A stretch of 64,000 nt of DNA from Hexactinellida sp. DTS-2022 (Eukaryota > Porifera > Hexactinellida), in NCBI GenBank assembly GCA_028753945.1, contig JAPNXP010000015.1:1488001-1552000 (forward strand), written 5' to 3'. The translations under genes were made by a program, and so were the position numbers. The notes under the pieces are model-generated. The model was not told where the DNA came from, made no database searches, and saw only the letters and a list, made by a program, of their open reading frames with translations. How positions within the stretch are numbered: the first letter of the stretch is position 1; each line of letters begins with the position of its first letter. This document shows positions 1 through 12,340 of the stretch, piece after piece.

Positions 1-55
1 AAAATTATGGCTTATCTCATAAGGGCTTTTATAGACTCACTCACTGTCTATATAG

Positions 56-64
56 TATATAAGG
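56..64 (+). promoter_or_regulatory. Possible TATA box upstream of cyclin B
   Basis: TATATAAGG lies 88 bases before the cyclin start codon. The surroundings are AT-rich, so a chance match is quite possible. No CCAAT box or CHR element was recognised in the 151 bases available. Confidence 0.25.
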
Positions 65-151
65 ATGCTCTATAATATACTACTACATACTACTTGTGCT
101 AATATTATTATACGCCGTTAGTTTCTAAATATTAGTAACCCTATCGCTTCA

Positions 152-1252
152 ATGGAGAACGTACTACCTTCCTCTGAACAACAGAAACCAGCTCAGAAAC
201 CCACAAAAGTTTCTAAAATTCCCCAGGCCATCCCCTCCCGCCCCGCTCTTAAGAGTTTCAACCGTCCCTCTCTCCGCTCCAACACAGATCCAGACGCTCA
301 CAAGTCTCACAAGGTCCCACGGCTGGATGTAGTCCCAATAAAGCTAGAGGACACCTGTCCGGTCAGTAAGATAGCCGCACTGCAGGATCTGCTACCCTCC
401 GACATAGACGCTAATGACGGCGACAACCCGCTCCTCAACTCCGAGTACGCTTCTCTCACGTACGAGTACCTCTCACAACAGGAGACGCGCCTCAAGATAC
501 ACGACTACTTCTCGAGCCAGCAGGATATAAAGCCCAAGATGCGTAGTATACTGATAGACTGGCTGATACAGGTGCACCACCGCTTCAAGATGTACCAGGA
601 GACGCTCTACCTGACTGTGTGGATAATAGACAGGTTTCTAATGCGCAAGCAGGTTAGGAAGAACAAGCTGCAGTTGGTGGGTGTGAGCGCTATGTTGCTG
701 GCCGCTAAGTACGAGGAAATATACTCCCCAGAGGTGAGGGACTTGGTGCACATCACAGACTCGGCCTACACTGGACAGGAAATTCGGGAGATGGAGAAGG
801 AGCTCTTCTTTACGCTGGACTATTGCTTAGGCACGCCTCTCTGTCTGCACTTCCTACGCAGATTCTCCAAGGCGGGAGAAGTCACACCTGTAATGCATCT
901 GATGTCCAAGTTCCTGATGGAGCTATCCCAGCCCCAATCCGTGAGTCTGCTGTTCCCGCCCAGTGAGCTGGCTGCTGGCGCTCTCTGTCTGACTGCTAAC
1001 ATCCTCCCGCGGGACGGGAAGCCAATTCCCTCAGGCTGGAATAAGACTCTACAGCACTACTCGGGCTACTCACAGGAACAGCTGGTGCCCGTGATGAAGG
1101 GACTCGCCCAGCTGGTCAGTAGTATGGCTAAGTCGAGTCAACAAGCTGTGTACGCTAAGTACAGCTCCACTAAGTTCTTGGAAATAGCAAAGAACTCACA
1201 ACTCACCAACTCTCCATTCATCCAGGAGCTCCTAGCAGTAGTCTCCGGTTAG
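152..1252 (+). CDS. CCNB: G2/mitotic-specific cyclin B, single exon
   Basis: A 366-residue B-type cyclin, the regulatory subunit that activates CDK1 for mitotic entry and is destroyed by APC/C. A destruction-box-like RPALKSFN begins at Arg30 and a second RxxL (RPSL) starts at Arg38; no KEN box was seen. The N-terminal cyclin fold begins with the signature MRSILIDWLIQVHHRF at residue 130, followed by QETLYLTVWIIDRFL, LQLVGVSAMLLAAKYEE and a second fold (LHFLRRFSKAGEV onward). The C-terminus resembles cyclin B1/B2 tails, and the length is close to the usual 390-430. The in-frame TAG at 119-121 bounds the start; the Kozak context is weak (T at -3, G at +4). There is no intron, unlike most animal cyclin B genes, so either intron loss or an old retrocopy is possible. 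The frame is fully intact. It is more GC-rich than its surroundings. B1/B2 type is inferred; A and B3 types fit less well. Confidence 0.95.
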   Translation: MENVLPSSEQQKPAQKPTKVSKIPQAIPSRPALKSFNRPSLRSNTDPDAHKSHKVPRLDVVPIKLEDTCPVSKIAALQDLLPSDIDANDGDNPLLNSEYASLTYEYLSQQETRLKIHDYFSSQQDIKPKMRSILIDWLIQVHHRFKMYQETLYLTVWIIDRFLMRKQVRKNKLQLVGVSAMLLAAKYEEIYSPEVRDLVHITDSAYTGQEIREMEKELFFTLDYCLGTPLCLHFLRRFSKAGEVTPVMHLMSKFLMELSQPQSVSLLFPPSELAAGALCLTANILPRDGKPIPSGWNKTLQHYSGYSQEQLVPVMKGLAQLVSSMAKSSQQAVYAKYSSTKFLEIAKNSQLTNSPFIQELLAVVSG

Positions 1253-1566
1253 GCCAGAACTTATTTGCTATAGCACGAGACTATTAGTTTACTTTTTACA
1301 ATCGTAGCCCTATTACGCATCACACTTTGATATATCTTACATTAGATAGCACAGTACATTAGATAGCAATACTATTCAGAGATTGCCCCAGTAATGTATG
1401 ATTCTATGTTACCATTACAATCTGAACCTACCTTTATAGTGTACTGTAGCTAAGGGGTTAGCTAACTATCTAGATTTTGTTAGATCTGGCTATTGGTAAT
1501 GCATACACTAACCGGCCAAAAGTATTTGAACAGCAATAATTTGTATTCAGACATTTGAGGTTATAC
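1253..1566. other. 3' flank of cyclin B
   Basis: AT-rich sequence with no coding signal. No canonical AATAAA was found close after the stop, so the polyadenylation site is not assigned. Confidence 0.5.
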
Positions 1567-2323
1567 CAGGCCTGGGGTAATAGTAATATGTAATAGTAAT
1601 TGTATTAGTAACGATTACATTTTAGAAGTAATAGTAATAGTAATAAGTAATAGTGTTTCAAATAGGATGTAATAGTAATAGTAATAGTAATAGAACCTAT
1701 TGTAATAGGAATTATCTATTACAATTCTATAACTTCGGACTGGCTTATTTGATTTTTCGTGAAGAAATAGGAAGTTGTTAAAATATAATTAAGGCAAGAT
1801 GATTATCGTTTTGAATTTGTCACTTTATTAAAATTAGTTGTTTTATTGAAATTAGTTGTTTGCTTAGATTAGATAATATGTTTTGTTCAGGGTTCTTGCC
1901 AGGATTTTTTGTTGTAAGGGTACATGAGAGTGAGATATTACTTAATGTCAATGTTTTAATGAAACCTTCAAAAAATAATATTGACTCGAAGGGCACATGC
2001 CCACTTACGACATGTGAATAAAGGGTACAATAGCATTCAAGAAGGGCATGCACCTTTTGATAGAGGCCTAGCGAGAACCTTGGTTTTGTTTGTGTGGGAT
2101 AATCATTTAAAATAATAAACTTCAGACATTCTGAATCATAGCAAAGTCTTAGTAAATGTCAGTAATTTGTAATAGTAATAGTAAAAGTAATAATAAAAGT
2201 AATAGTAATAGTAATATATTACATATTTTAATAATGTAATTGTAATAGTAATAGTAATAGGAAGAAATATAAGTAATAGTAATAGTAATATATTACATTT
2301 TAGAGTAATTGACCCCAGGCCTG
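1567..2323. mobile_element. hAT-like non-autonomous element with GTAATA tracts
   Basis: Termini CAGGCCTGGGGTAAT and its inverted counterpart ATTGACCCCAGGCCTG are flanked by a perfect 8-bp duplication, ggttatac (1559-1566 and 2324-2331). Both subterminal regions are degenerate GTAATA repeats in inverted orientation. No transposase is present. Confidence 0.85.
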
Positions 2324-2850
2324 GGTTATACCAGCATAATAACATTAGTAGATGCTACAAAATGGATATTTACCTGAAACGATATGTACAGTATAGTAAA
2401 ACAGCAAAATCTTCGAATTTACATTTTTATGGAGGCGTTAAACTCATTAAATATATAATTAGCTAATTAAATAATTAATTTGTGATCATTAAGATGCAAT
2501 GTCAATATATTAATTCTGATAGCAGATTTGAATTCCACATGGTTTAATTACTCTAAGTGCTTAATTTCAAATCAATCCGAATATTTTCTACTGTGATACA
2601 GCCACATTTCCATTTGTGCCACTTATGTGGCAGAAGCACGTATGCTAGTTCGTGGATAGTTTCTAAATTGAATTGAAATCACAATACTTTGTAATGTGTA
2701 TCTATAATAAGATATTTATAGTCATTTCAGACTAGTTTAGATAGCCATTAATAAGTTACCAGACGTGTATTGTGTGTGCATTAAAATCCCTAATGTTCAA
2801 ATACTTTTGACTGGTTAGTGTATTTTAAAATGGAAATGAGGCGTTCAAAC
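2324..2850. other. Intergenic, nothing recognised
   Basis: AT-rich sequence without a credible reading frame or repeat boundary. Confidence 0.4.
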
Positions 2851-2912
2851 CAGTGGCGGCGCTAGCTCGACGCCACTGGTGGCCTACAGGCCCCACCCTC
2901 CCGCCGCCACTG
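2851..2912. mobile_element. 62-bp miniature hAT element
   Basis: Termini CAGTGGCGGCG and CGCCGCCACTG are flanked by a perfect 8-bp duplication gttcaaac (2843-2850, 2913-2920). It is extremely short and consists almost only of its ends. The same terminal family occurs at 54741 and 60293. Confidence 0.9.
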
Positions 2913-3970
2913 GTTCAAACCAAAGTGTGGCAGGCCATACTTTTTGTGTTACAGAATTCTCAAAAACCTTACTTCTTGAAGGGTGTTTGCCCCTATCAAT
3001 ATTTTATAGAAATATATTTACTATATAATTATAGTCAAATAAAGTACATACGTATACTGTATGTTATATAATTTATATCACATTTCAGGATAGTATCCAT
3101 ATTTTTGTCTGGGAGAGAGTGGAAACTATTGGTAAGGGGCTGCTTGACGACAAGCCTTGGAAGAAGGCACGGTTGGTCCAATTTCAACCTGTACGTTCGA
3201 TTTTTACAATAAGTAATGGTATGAACTGGTCTACTTTATTAGCGTTAATACCGTTTGTAGTGTTCAACTTCATTAATGATACCGAGAATATATAGAATTC
3301 TATTCAGATCTCCATATCTCCATAGTCCTTTATACATCTATATATATAAAGTAATTGATTTGTCTGTCTGTGTGTCTGTCCTCACATCTCCTCCGAGAGT
3401 TCACAACAGATCTGAACCAAAATTTGTATGCCATCTAGGAGTTACTCCACCACCGTGAATACGGAGTTTTTAAGAGATATTTACATTCCTCGCGAAGTTA
3501 ACTCAAAATATGTGATTTTTTGGCATCTTCCCATACATTTCAATGGGAATTATCAAAGTTCACAGTGCTGCTAGAAAAACATTTCAAACGTGCAATCTAG
3601 GTTTTAGTGTATGAGGAATCCAAATATTATATTTTAAAGTCAATAGCAATTTACCATATGCATATTTTTCACACTTTGCGAGGGTACCGACCTTGACCTA
3701 TCAGATTGCAGAGTTTTCACATTATTCTGACTCGAGTTTTATTGACTATATTTCAATGGGTCAATTGTGTATGAAAGAAAACAACAATTGATTGTCCTGG
3801 AGAGGAAAACTGAATTTGAATACCGCGCCGAAGAGCGGGAACCCAGGAAGTAATATATATTTATTCAAAAACAATTACTAATTATTTCAGTAGTTATTCA
3901 TCTTGCAGTCCAATTCAGTAAAGATCATTAAGATTACCAATTATTTCATGAATTTAATTCAATTTTATTT
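2913..3970. other. Intergenic; TCTG-rich repeat 5' end at about 3335
   Basis: From about 3335 a TATATATA run leads into (TCTG)n and then sequence on detecting first-exon-like nothing. This pattern resembles the start of the repeat units at 33490 (TATATA, GTTT tract, TCC). No boundary at the other end could be fixed and no gene is visible. Confidence 0.35.
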
Positions 3971-4268
3971 TTACTGTGCCGACTATACTATAGTATAGTG
4001 GCCCAGCATTGTAATCACTGCCTTTATTATTACTGTGCCGACTATACTACAGTATAGTGGCCCAGTTCTAATCTTACTGCCTTTAATATTATTATTTTTA
4101 CTGTGCCAACTATACTATAGTATAGTGGCCCAGTATTGGAATCACTGCCTTTATTACTGTGCCGACTATACTATAGTATAGTGGCCCAGTATTGGAATCA
4201 CTGCCTTTATTACTGTGCCGACTATACTATAGTATAGTGGCCCAGTATTGGAATCACTGCCTTTATTT
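3971..4268 (+). repeat. TATA-palindrome satellite, 5 units
   Basis: Five units of about 56-68 bp, each with ACTGTGCCGAC, the 18-bp palindrome ACTATACTATAGTATAGT, GGCCCAGT and CACTGCC or TACTGCC. Spacers are ATT-rich and vary in length. The same unit recurs at 8725, 19741 and 39176. Confidence 0.9.
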
Positions 4269-4700
4269 TTAGTGTGCTTCTTCTAGTAAAAAACGTTATA
4301 GTAGGGTCCTACTATAGTTTTATACTATAAGTGCACAGTATTGAATTTAAATCTGTCGGACTTCCGGCCTGCCGGCCGGCCGTACGCGATGGCCTGACTA
4401 AACCATTGGTGATAGAGATTTCAAATTTTGACAGGAGATATAGAATTCCCTGAAGATGATCACCTCGAAGCCCGAATTCTCAATTTCGCTTTTGTTCGTC
4501 AGTTATATCGAAATTTGTATTCTGGTCCAGTGACTCTTTAATAATTCGAATTATCAATTGAAATTATAGAGGTTGTATTCTCCTAAGGATGTTCTTTCTA
4601 TTTATCAATTAAAATGAATAGGTCGCTAATCAATTCTACGTTTTATTAACGATTATTTACATAAATCAGCCATCTTCTCCATATTGTAATTACTCTATAG
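4269..4700. other. Intergenic, nothing recognised
   Basis: Contains a short GC island (CGGCCTGCCGGCCGGCCG near 4365) but no gene. Confidence 0.4.
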
Positions 4701-5507
4701 CAGGGATCGGCAACCCTAGGCACGCGTGCCACTTATGGCACGCGAAGTATTTCTCCACGGCTCGCTAAGTGATTTTACTCAAACTCTTCCTTGTCGACGA
4801 TTTTCAGTTTTCTCTGTTTTTGCCAACCTAACACATAAGTTTTAACTCCAATAAAGTGTTATTACGTGTCATTAAATACATAAGAGATAGAACTGTCATA
4901 GAAATTTTGGTCCACTTGGAAAATTGGTACGGATCGACAAAGATTATCATAGATAAATGGTCACAACCTGAGATTTTTTGTCCCACCATGGGATAGAATT
5001 AGTAATAAGTTGAAAATAAAGTGAAGAACTGTTTTAACGAGATTTAAGCGCGTACGACTCGGAAAGAACTGATTATCCGGGTTCGAGGGTCCGTCATGAG
5101 AGGAAGAAAGTACCAGGACAAATAATCTCTGCAAAAATGGTGCTAGAACCATTTTTCCATGGAATATTGTTCCTAAGACCATATCCCATGGAATCTAGGT
5201 CTTCGGACCTATTATTTCTGGGAAATTTGCTCCGAGTGCCCATTATTCCATGGAAAATGATCCTATGACCAAAATTCAATGAAATACTGGTCCCATCGTG
5301 GGACGAAATATTTCAGGCCTGGACCATTTTCCATCGAATGATGGCCCACAGAACCAAATTTTACCGGTAAAATTGGTACGGGGACTATTTTGGGGACAAA
5401 TTTTCCAGTGACAGAACTATTAGGACTATATTTGGCACGGAATGTCATAAATATGTTGACATTGTAGGTAAACTGGCACACTTCATTCAAAAGGTTGCCG
5501 GCCCCTG
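4701..5507. mobile_element. hAT-like element
   Basis: Termini CAGGGATCGGCAACC and GGTTGCCGGCCCCTG are flanked by a perfect 8-bp duplication ctctatag (4693-4700, 5508-5515). The interior has degenerate repeats of ACCATTTTCCATGGAAT type that create spurious minus-strand reading frames. There is no transposase. Confidence 0.9.
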
Positions 5508-5926
5508 CTCTATAGTATACTCAATACAATAGACATATTACATAAGCCTACTATCTGCTAGGATAATGACTGTTATTGATTGGTTTGTAAGTGAATATGT
5601 GTTTCATAACAAGTGCAATTGAAACACTTGGAAGTTGGAATATTTTACAAGTTGATGATGATGTCAATTTATTATTCAAGATAGTAACGTAAATACAAGC
5701 ACGTATTCCTAATTTCTATTTGTAATAATTAATCTTTAATTAATTTAATTAAACATTTGAAGTTTCACAATTCAAACATTAATTAAATTGTATTACATTA
5801 AGATGAAATGTAATTTGAATATTGAAATTCTAGTTAATTTAACATTGGGGAAGTGTAATCAGAAGGAGCACACTCCCATCCCGTCTGTGAGGGGTTTTTT
5901 TATTTTTATTATTTTTATTTTTATTT
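5508..5926. other. Intergenic AT-rich spacer
   Basis: No feature recognised. Confidence 0.4.
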
Positions 5927-7325
5927 CTCCGTAGCAGGTGCCCTGGCCACACCTGTATACATTGAGGGCTGAAAATTGGCATGTAGTTGCGGAGGGACCG
6001 TTTAATTTGCACCTGGTGTTACGAATTTTTATTAAGAAATTTTTGGCACATCTTTAACACCTTTCAAAATTTGTCTGGTCCATAACTCAAAATATGTTTA
6101 ATAACCCCAAAATTTTATTTCATATTTAGATTCATCTTAAAATTCTGCGTCTGATGGGAGAAGAAAATTTATTAAAATTGGTTTAATTTCTGCCATTAAT
6201 GGGGGTTGAAATTTCTTTGTTTACTCACACTTCAATTTCAATAAAACTGTGAAATCTAATTCCATTGTTTCAACTTGTAATAATTATATTGATTTAATTT
6301 GTTAAATCCTACTCTAGTGATTCAACTTGCGATAATTATATTGATTGAACTTATAAATTCCAGCTGGCTTCTATTTAATTCTAGTATTACTATACAATGG
6401 ATTAAATTAAATAATATAATACAAGGAATTTGTTGACTCAACTCAACCAACCATGGATAACATTGCTAAAATAAATAACTGATAATATAATTTATTATCA
6501 ATACATAATGAATGAATGGCATTAAACTCAAGATGGTTTATGATAGAAACAAACATCAAATTTATCTGCCGTTCCTTGTGACAAGGACCAATTAACAAAT
6601 GGTTCTTCACACCTTGGGCGTTGATGACGGCGAAAAAAAATCGAAAATTGCAGCCTGCGCCGACAGCATGTTCCTTCGGAGGCACTATCAATAAACCACC
6701 AACAAAATATAGTGCCACCAAAGGAACATGCGTCGGCACAGGCTGCAATTTTGGATTTTTTTTTCTTTTTCTCCGTAGACGGTGCCCTGGCCAGAGTTTT
6801 ATAGTTGATGGGCTGAAACTTGGCATTAGGTGCGATGGGACCGTCTAATTTGCACCTGGGGTTACGATTTTTTATTAATAAAATTTTGACACATCTTTAA
6901 CACCTTTCAAAATTTGTCTGGTCCATAACTCAAAAATTGTTTTACTAAACCCCCAAATTTTATTTCACATTTGGATTCGCCATAAAATTTTGCGTCTGAT
7001 GGGAGAAGAAATTTTCCAATAAAGGGGTCAATTTCTGCCATAAATGGGGGTTGAAATTTCTTTGTTTACTCACACTTCAATTTCAGTAAAGTGTTAAATC
7101 TAATTCTATTGTTTCAACTTGTAATAATTATATTGATTTAACTTGTTAAATCCTACTCTAGTGATTCAACTTGCGATAATTATATTGATTTAACTTATAA
7201 ATTCCAGCTGGCTTCTATTTAATTCTAGCATTACTATACAATGGATTAAATTAAATTAATTTATATAAGGAATTTGTTGACTTTACTCAACTCACCGTGG
7301 ATAACATTGCTAAAATAAATAACTA
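5927..7325 (-). repeat. Two reverse-oriented arms of the fold-back repeat family
   Basis: Each arm begins CTCCGTAG(A)C..GGTGCCCTGGCCA and runs through a block ending near GGATAACATTGCTAAAATAAATAACT. They are inverted relative to the array at 7326-11757. The first arm is followed by a fold-back core at 6640-6760, the second by the core at 7326. Confidence 0.75.
6640..6760 (-). repeat. Fold-back core copy 1
   Basis: Inverted repeat with arms of about 48 bp (AAAATTGCAGCCTG..GCCGAC..GCATGTTCCTTTGG) around a loop near AATAAACCACCA. The arm carrying gacAgc is on the left, so this copy is reversed. Overlapping short reading frames on both strands reflect the palindrome. Confidence 0.85.
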
Positions 7326-7448
7326 AAAATCCAAAATTGCAGCTGTGCCGACGCATGTTCCTTTGGTGGCACTATATTTTGGTGGTGGTTTATTGATAGT
7401 GCCTCCAATGGAACATGCTGTCGGCACAGGCTGCAATATTGGATTTTT
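7326..7448 (+). repeat. Fold-back core copy 2
   Basis: Same inverted repeat as copy 1 in the opposite orientation, arms about 47 bp. Confidence 0.85.
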
Positions 7449-8724
7449 TTTCGCCATGTCATCATCACTATGAAGGTGTTAAACTATTTCAGAAAACTGA
7501 TTCAAAAGGCAACGACCCTTAGTGAGTTGGAAGTTTCGTTTTAGCTCACTTCATTTGAGAGAGATTCAAGTTTCAGTAGATTATAATATGTGCTGAGTCA
7601 GCATTTTTTAGGTGCCGTTTGGGTATTCACCCAACTCCTATCAACCCATGCGAATTATTTAATTCACAAAATTGTAAAAATACATTTTTTTGACGATGTC
7701 ATCATCACCTCAAGGTGTCAAAACCCACTTGTATAGGTGGTACCTGGCATAAGGACCAATTGATAAATTGAAAGTTTGTTTCTATCTTGTATCATCTCTG
7801 AGATTAATGAAATTTAGCTAATTAGTATAAATATTTAATTAATTTATTAATTATTTAACACCATTATTATATACAGCAAAATAAATTAAGTTCAATTATT
7901 TGCAATTATTATTATTTTAAATTGAATTTCACTATAATATTTGAATTCCACGCACTCGATAACCCCAATAATCTATTTGGAACCATCTCTATACGGTAAA
8001 CACAGAGCGAATTAATTAGAATTAAATATGTCAGTACATTAATTGTGCAAGAATAGTCTCGCAAAAATAAATATAATCACTTAATCTGTCGTTGTTGTGG
8101 AATGAAAATCTTAACGGTTCTATCATAAACCATCTTTAGTTTAATGCCATTCATTCATTACTTATTGATAATAAATTAAATTATTAGTTATTTATTTTAG
8201 CAATGTTATCCACGGTGATTTGAGTTTAGTCAACAAATTCCTTATATCATTATATTTTATATAATCCATTGTATAGTAATAATACAATTAAATAGAAGCC
8301 AGCTGGAATTTATAAGTTGAATCAATATATTTATCTCAAGTTGAAACAATAGAGTAAGATTTAACAAGTTAAATCAATAGAATTCTTACAAGTTGAAACA
8401 ATGGAATTAGATTTCACAGTTTACTAAAATAGAAGTGTGAGTAAACAAAGAAATTTCAACCCCCATATATCCCATCAGACGCAGAATTTTAAGGTGAATC
8501 CAAATATAAAATAAAGTTTGGGGGTTTAGTAGAACATATTTTGAGTTAAGGACCAAACAAATTTTGAAAGGTGTTAAAGATGTGTCAAAAATTTGTCAAT
8601 AAAAAATTGTAACCCCAGGTGCAAATCAGACGTCGACTCCGAACCAACATTCCAAGTTTTAGCCCTCTATGTATATAGGTGTGGCCAGGGCACCTGCTAC
8701 GGAGAAATAAAAATAATAAAAATA

Positions 8725-8778
8725 AAGGCAGTAAGATTAGAACTGGGCCACCATACTATAGTATAGTCGGCACAGTAA
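8725..8778 (-). repeat. Single TATA-palindrome satellite unit
   Basis: GGCAGTAAGATTAGAACTGG then CATACTATAGTATAG and TCGGCACAGT, placed exactly between the unit end and the next fold-back core. Confidence 0.85.
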
Positions 8779-8900
8779 AAATCCAAAATTGCACCCTGTG
8801 CCGACGCATGTTCCTTTGGTGGCACTATATTTTGTTGGTTGTTTATTGATAGTGCCTCCAAAGGAACATGCTGTCAGCACTGCTGCAATTTTGGATTTTT
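8779..8900 (+). repeat. Fold-back core copy 3
   Basis: Same arms as copies 1 and 2; loop TATTTTGTTGGTTGTTTATT. Confidence 0.85.
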
Positions 8901-10195
8901 TTTTGCCATGTCATCATCACTTTGAAGGTGTCAAATTATTACAGAAAGGTGTTTCAGTAGGCAACGACCCTTAGAGTGGTGGAAGTTTCCATTTCGCTCA
9001 CTTCATTTGAGAGATATTCAAGTTTCAGTAGAATATAATCTGTGATGACTCAGCATTTTTAAAGTGCGTATTGGGTATTTACCCAACTCCAACCAACCCA
9101 TGCGAATTATTTAATTCACAAAATTGTAAAAATACATTTTTTTGACGATGTCATCATCACCTCAAGGTGTCAAGACCCACTTGTATAGGTGGTACGTGCC
9201 ATAAGGACCAATTGATAAATTTAAAGTTTGTTTCTATCTTGTATCATCTCTAAGATTAATGAAATTTCGCTAATTAGTATAAATATTTAATTAATAAATT
9301 AATAATTTAACACCATTATTATGTACAGCAAAATAAATAAAGTTCAAATATTTGCACTTATTATTTATTTAAATCGAATTTCACTATCATATTTGAATTC
9401 AGCGCACTCGATAACCCCAATAATCCAATTAGAAACTTCTATAAGTTAAATACAAAAGGAATTAATTATAATTAATTACGTCAGTACATTATTTGTGCAA
9501 GAATATTCTCGCAAAAATAAATATAATCACTTAATCTGTCGTTGTTGTGGAATGAAAATCTTAACGGTTCTATCATAAACCATCTTTAGTTTAATGCCAT
9601 TCATTCATTACTTATTGATAATAAATTAAATTATTAGTTATTTATTTTAGCAATGTTATCCACGGTGAGTTGAGTAAAGTCAACAAATTCCTTATATAAA
9701 TTAATTTAATTTAATCCATTGTATAGTAATGCTAGAATTAAATAGAAGCCAGCTGGAATTTATAAGTTAAATCAATATAATTATCGCAAGTTTGAACACT
9801 AGAGTAGGATTTAACAAGTTAAAACAATATAATTGTTACAAGTTGAAACAATAGAATTAGATTTAACACTTTACTGAAATTGAAGTGTGAGTAAACAAAG
9901 AAATTTTAACCCCCATTTATGGCAGAAATTGACCCCTTTATTGAAAAATTTCTTCTCCCAACAGACGCAGAATTTTAAGATGAATCCAAATATGAAATAA
10001 AATTTGGGTGTTTAGTAGAACATATTTTGAGTTATGGACCAGACAAATTTTGAAAGGTGTCAAAGTTGTGTCCAAAATTTGTTAATCAAAAATCGTAACC
10101 CCAGGTGCAAATTAGACGATCCCATCGCACCTACATGCCAAGTTTCAGCCCATCAACTATAAAGCTCTGGCCAGGCACCGTCTACGGAGAAAAAA

Positions 10196-10318
10196 ATTCC
10201 AAAATTGCAGCCTGTGCCGACGCATGTTCCTTGGGGGGCACTATATTTTGGTTGTGGTTTATTGACAGTGCCTCCAAAGGAACATGCTGTCGGCACAAGC
10301 TGCAATTTTGGATTATTT
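10196..10318 (+). repeat. Fold-back core copy 4
   Basis: Same inverted repeat with arms about 47 bp; right arm reads gacAgc on the complementary strand as in the other copies. Confidence 0.85.
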
Positions 10319-11631
10319 TCGCCATGTCATCATCACTATGAAGGTGTTAAATTATTTCAAAAAGGTGTTACAGAAGGCAACGACCCTTATTGAGATGTAA
10401 GTTTCGTTTTTGATCACTTCATTTCAAAGATATTCAAGTTTCAGTAGAATATAATAGCTGATGACTCAGCATTTTTTATGTGAGTGTTGGGTCATCACCC
10501 AACATCAACTAACCCATTTTAAATATCGAATTAACTAAATTGTAAAACACATTTTTTTGACGATGTCATAATCACCTCAAGGTGTCAGGACCCACTTGTA
10601 TAGGTGGTACGTGGCATAAGGACCAATTGATAAATTGAAAGTTTGTTTCTATCCTGAATCATCTTTGAAATTAATGAAATTTAGCTAATTAGTATAAATA
10701 TTTAATTAATTTATAATTATTTAACACCATTATTATATACAGCAAAATAAATTAAGTTCAATTATTTGCAATTATTATTAATTTAAATTGAATTTCACGA
10801 TACAATTTGAATTCTACGTACTCGATAACCCCAATAATCCAATTGGAACCGTCTATAAGTTAAATACAAAAGGAATTAATTATAATTAATTACGTCAGTA
10901 CATTAATTGTGCAAGAATATTCTCGCCGAAATAAAAATAATCACTTAATCTGTCGTAGTTGTGGAATGTAAAATCTTAACAGTTCTATCATAAACCATCT
11001 TGAGTTTAATGCCATTCATTCATTATGTATTGATAATAAGGTATATTATCTGTTATTTATTTTAGCAATGTTATCATCCATGGTTGGTTGAGTGAGTCAA
11101 CAAATTCCTTATATTATATTATTTTATTTAATCCATTGTATAGTAATACTACAATTAAATAGAAACCAGCTGGAATTTATAAGTAAAATCAATATAATTA
11201 TCGCAAGTTGAATCACTAGAGTAGGATTTAACAAGTTAAATCAATATAATTATTACAAGTTGAAACAATAGAATTAGAGTTAACACTTTACTGAAATTGA
11301 AGTGTGAGTAAACAAAGAAATTTCAACTCCCATTTATGGCAGAAATTGACCCCTTTATTGGAAAATTTATTCTCCCATCAGACGCAGAATTTATGGCGAA
11401 TCCAAATATGAAATAAAATTTGGGGCTTTAGTAAAACATATTTTGAGTTATGGACCAGACAAATTTTTAAAGGTGTTAAAGATGTGTCAAAAATTAGTTA
11501 ACGAAAAATCGTAACCCCAGGTGCAAATTAGACGGTCCCATCGCACCTACATGCCAAGTTTCAGCCCATCAACAATTAAGCTCGGGCCAGGGCACCGTCT
11601 ACGGAGAAAAAAAAAATAATAATAATTAAAA

Positions 11632-11758
11632 AAAATCCAAAATTCCATCCTGTGCCGACGCATGTTCCTTTGGTGGCACTATATTTTGTTGGTTGTTGAT
11701 TGATAGTGCCTCCAAAGGAACATGCTGTCGGCGCAGGCTGCAATTTTGGATTTTTTTT
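11632..11758 (+). repeat. Fold-back core copy 5
   Basis: Same family; followed by a shortened flank to about 12030 that ends the array. Confidence 0.85.
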
Positions 11759-12040
11759 CGCCAAGTCATTAACGCCCAAGGTGTGAAGAAGCATTTGTTA
11801 ATTGGTCCGAGTCACAAGGAACGGTAGATAAATTTGAAGTTTGTTTTTATCTTAAACCATCTTGAGTTTGATGCCATTCATTCATTATGTATTGATAATA
11901 AATTATATTATTAGTTATTTATCTTAGCATTGTTATCCACGGTTGAGTTGAATTAAGTCAACAAATTCCTTATATTATATTATTTTATTTAATCCATTGT
12001 ATGGTAAATTAAATAGAAGCCAGCTGCAATTCTCAAGGTG

Positions 12041-12340
12041 TCAAAAACCATTTGTTTTAAAATATTTTGGCATAAGAAACGTCCCACAGTCACAAACATG
12101 TATGCAAACTTTGCATATTTTTAATTCAATTTTGAAAAATTGTTGTCAAAAAGATTTTTTTTGCACACAAAATGTAAAAAATAACTATTCATAATACAAA
12201 TTAGAAGTTTTTATCCAGAATCATAAACGTCCCTATCTCCCCTTTAAGGTGTTTAATCTTAGGCCAAATCCAATTATGGGAAGTGCCTCAAATTTTGATT
12301 TGATCTGTGCTCAGTTGAATGCTCGCCAACCCTGAAAATT
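12041..12340. other. Intergenic, nothing recognised
   Basis: AT-rich, no credible coding or repeat boundary. Confidence 0.4.

Larger units (their letters stand above)
7326..11757 (+). repeat. Head-to-tail array of about 1.4-kb repeat units
   Basis: Three successive units start at fold-back cores at 7326, 8779 and 10196 and end at the core at 11632 (spacings about 1453, 1417 and 1436 bp). Order within a unit: core; a CGCCATGTCATCATCAC block; a GGTGTCA..CCCACTTGTATAGGTGG block; an AATGTTATCCACGG block; an AAGTGTGAGTAAACAAAG block; and GCACCGTCTACGGAGAAA just before the next core. One unit boundary (8725-8778) also holds a TATA-palindrome satellite unit. Head-to-tail tandem copies without a transposase would fit a non-autonomous rolling-circle (Helentron-like) element or a satellite; this class assignment is inference. 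Confidence 0.8.

Noticed and set aside
3971-4268. TATA palindromes as promoters or operators
   Set aside because: They are satellite units repeated at several loci, not placed before genes.
4961-5490. Minus-strand frames of 61-75 residues
   Set aside because: They lie within a non-coding hAT-like element and follow its internal CCATGGAA-type repeats.
6443-6848. Overlapping reading frames with VPTHVPLVALYF-type sequence
   Set aside because: They read through the fold-back core, so they recur on both strands and at every copy.
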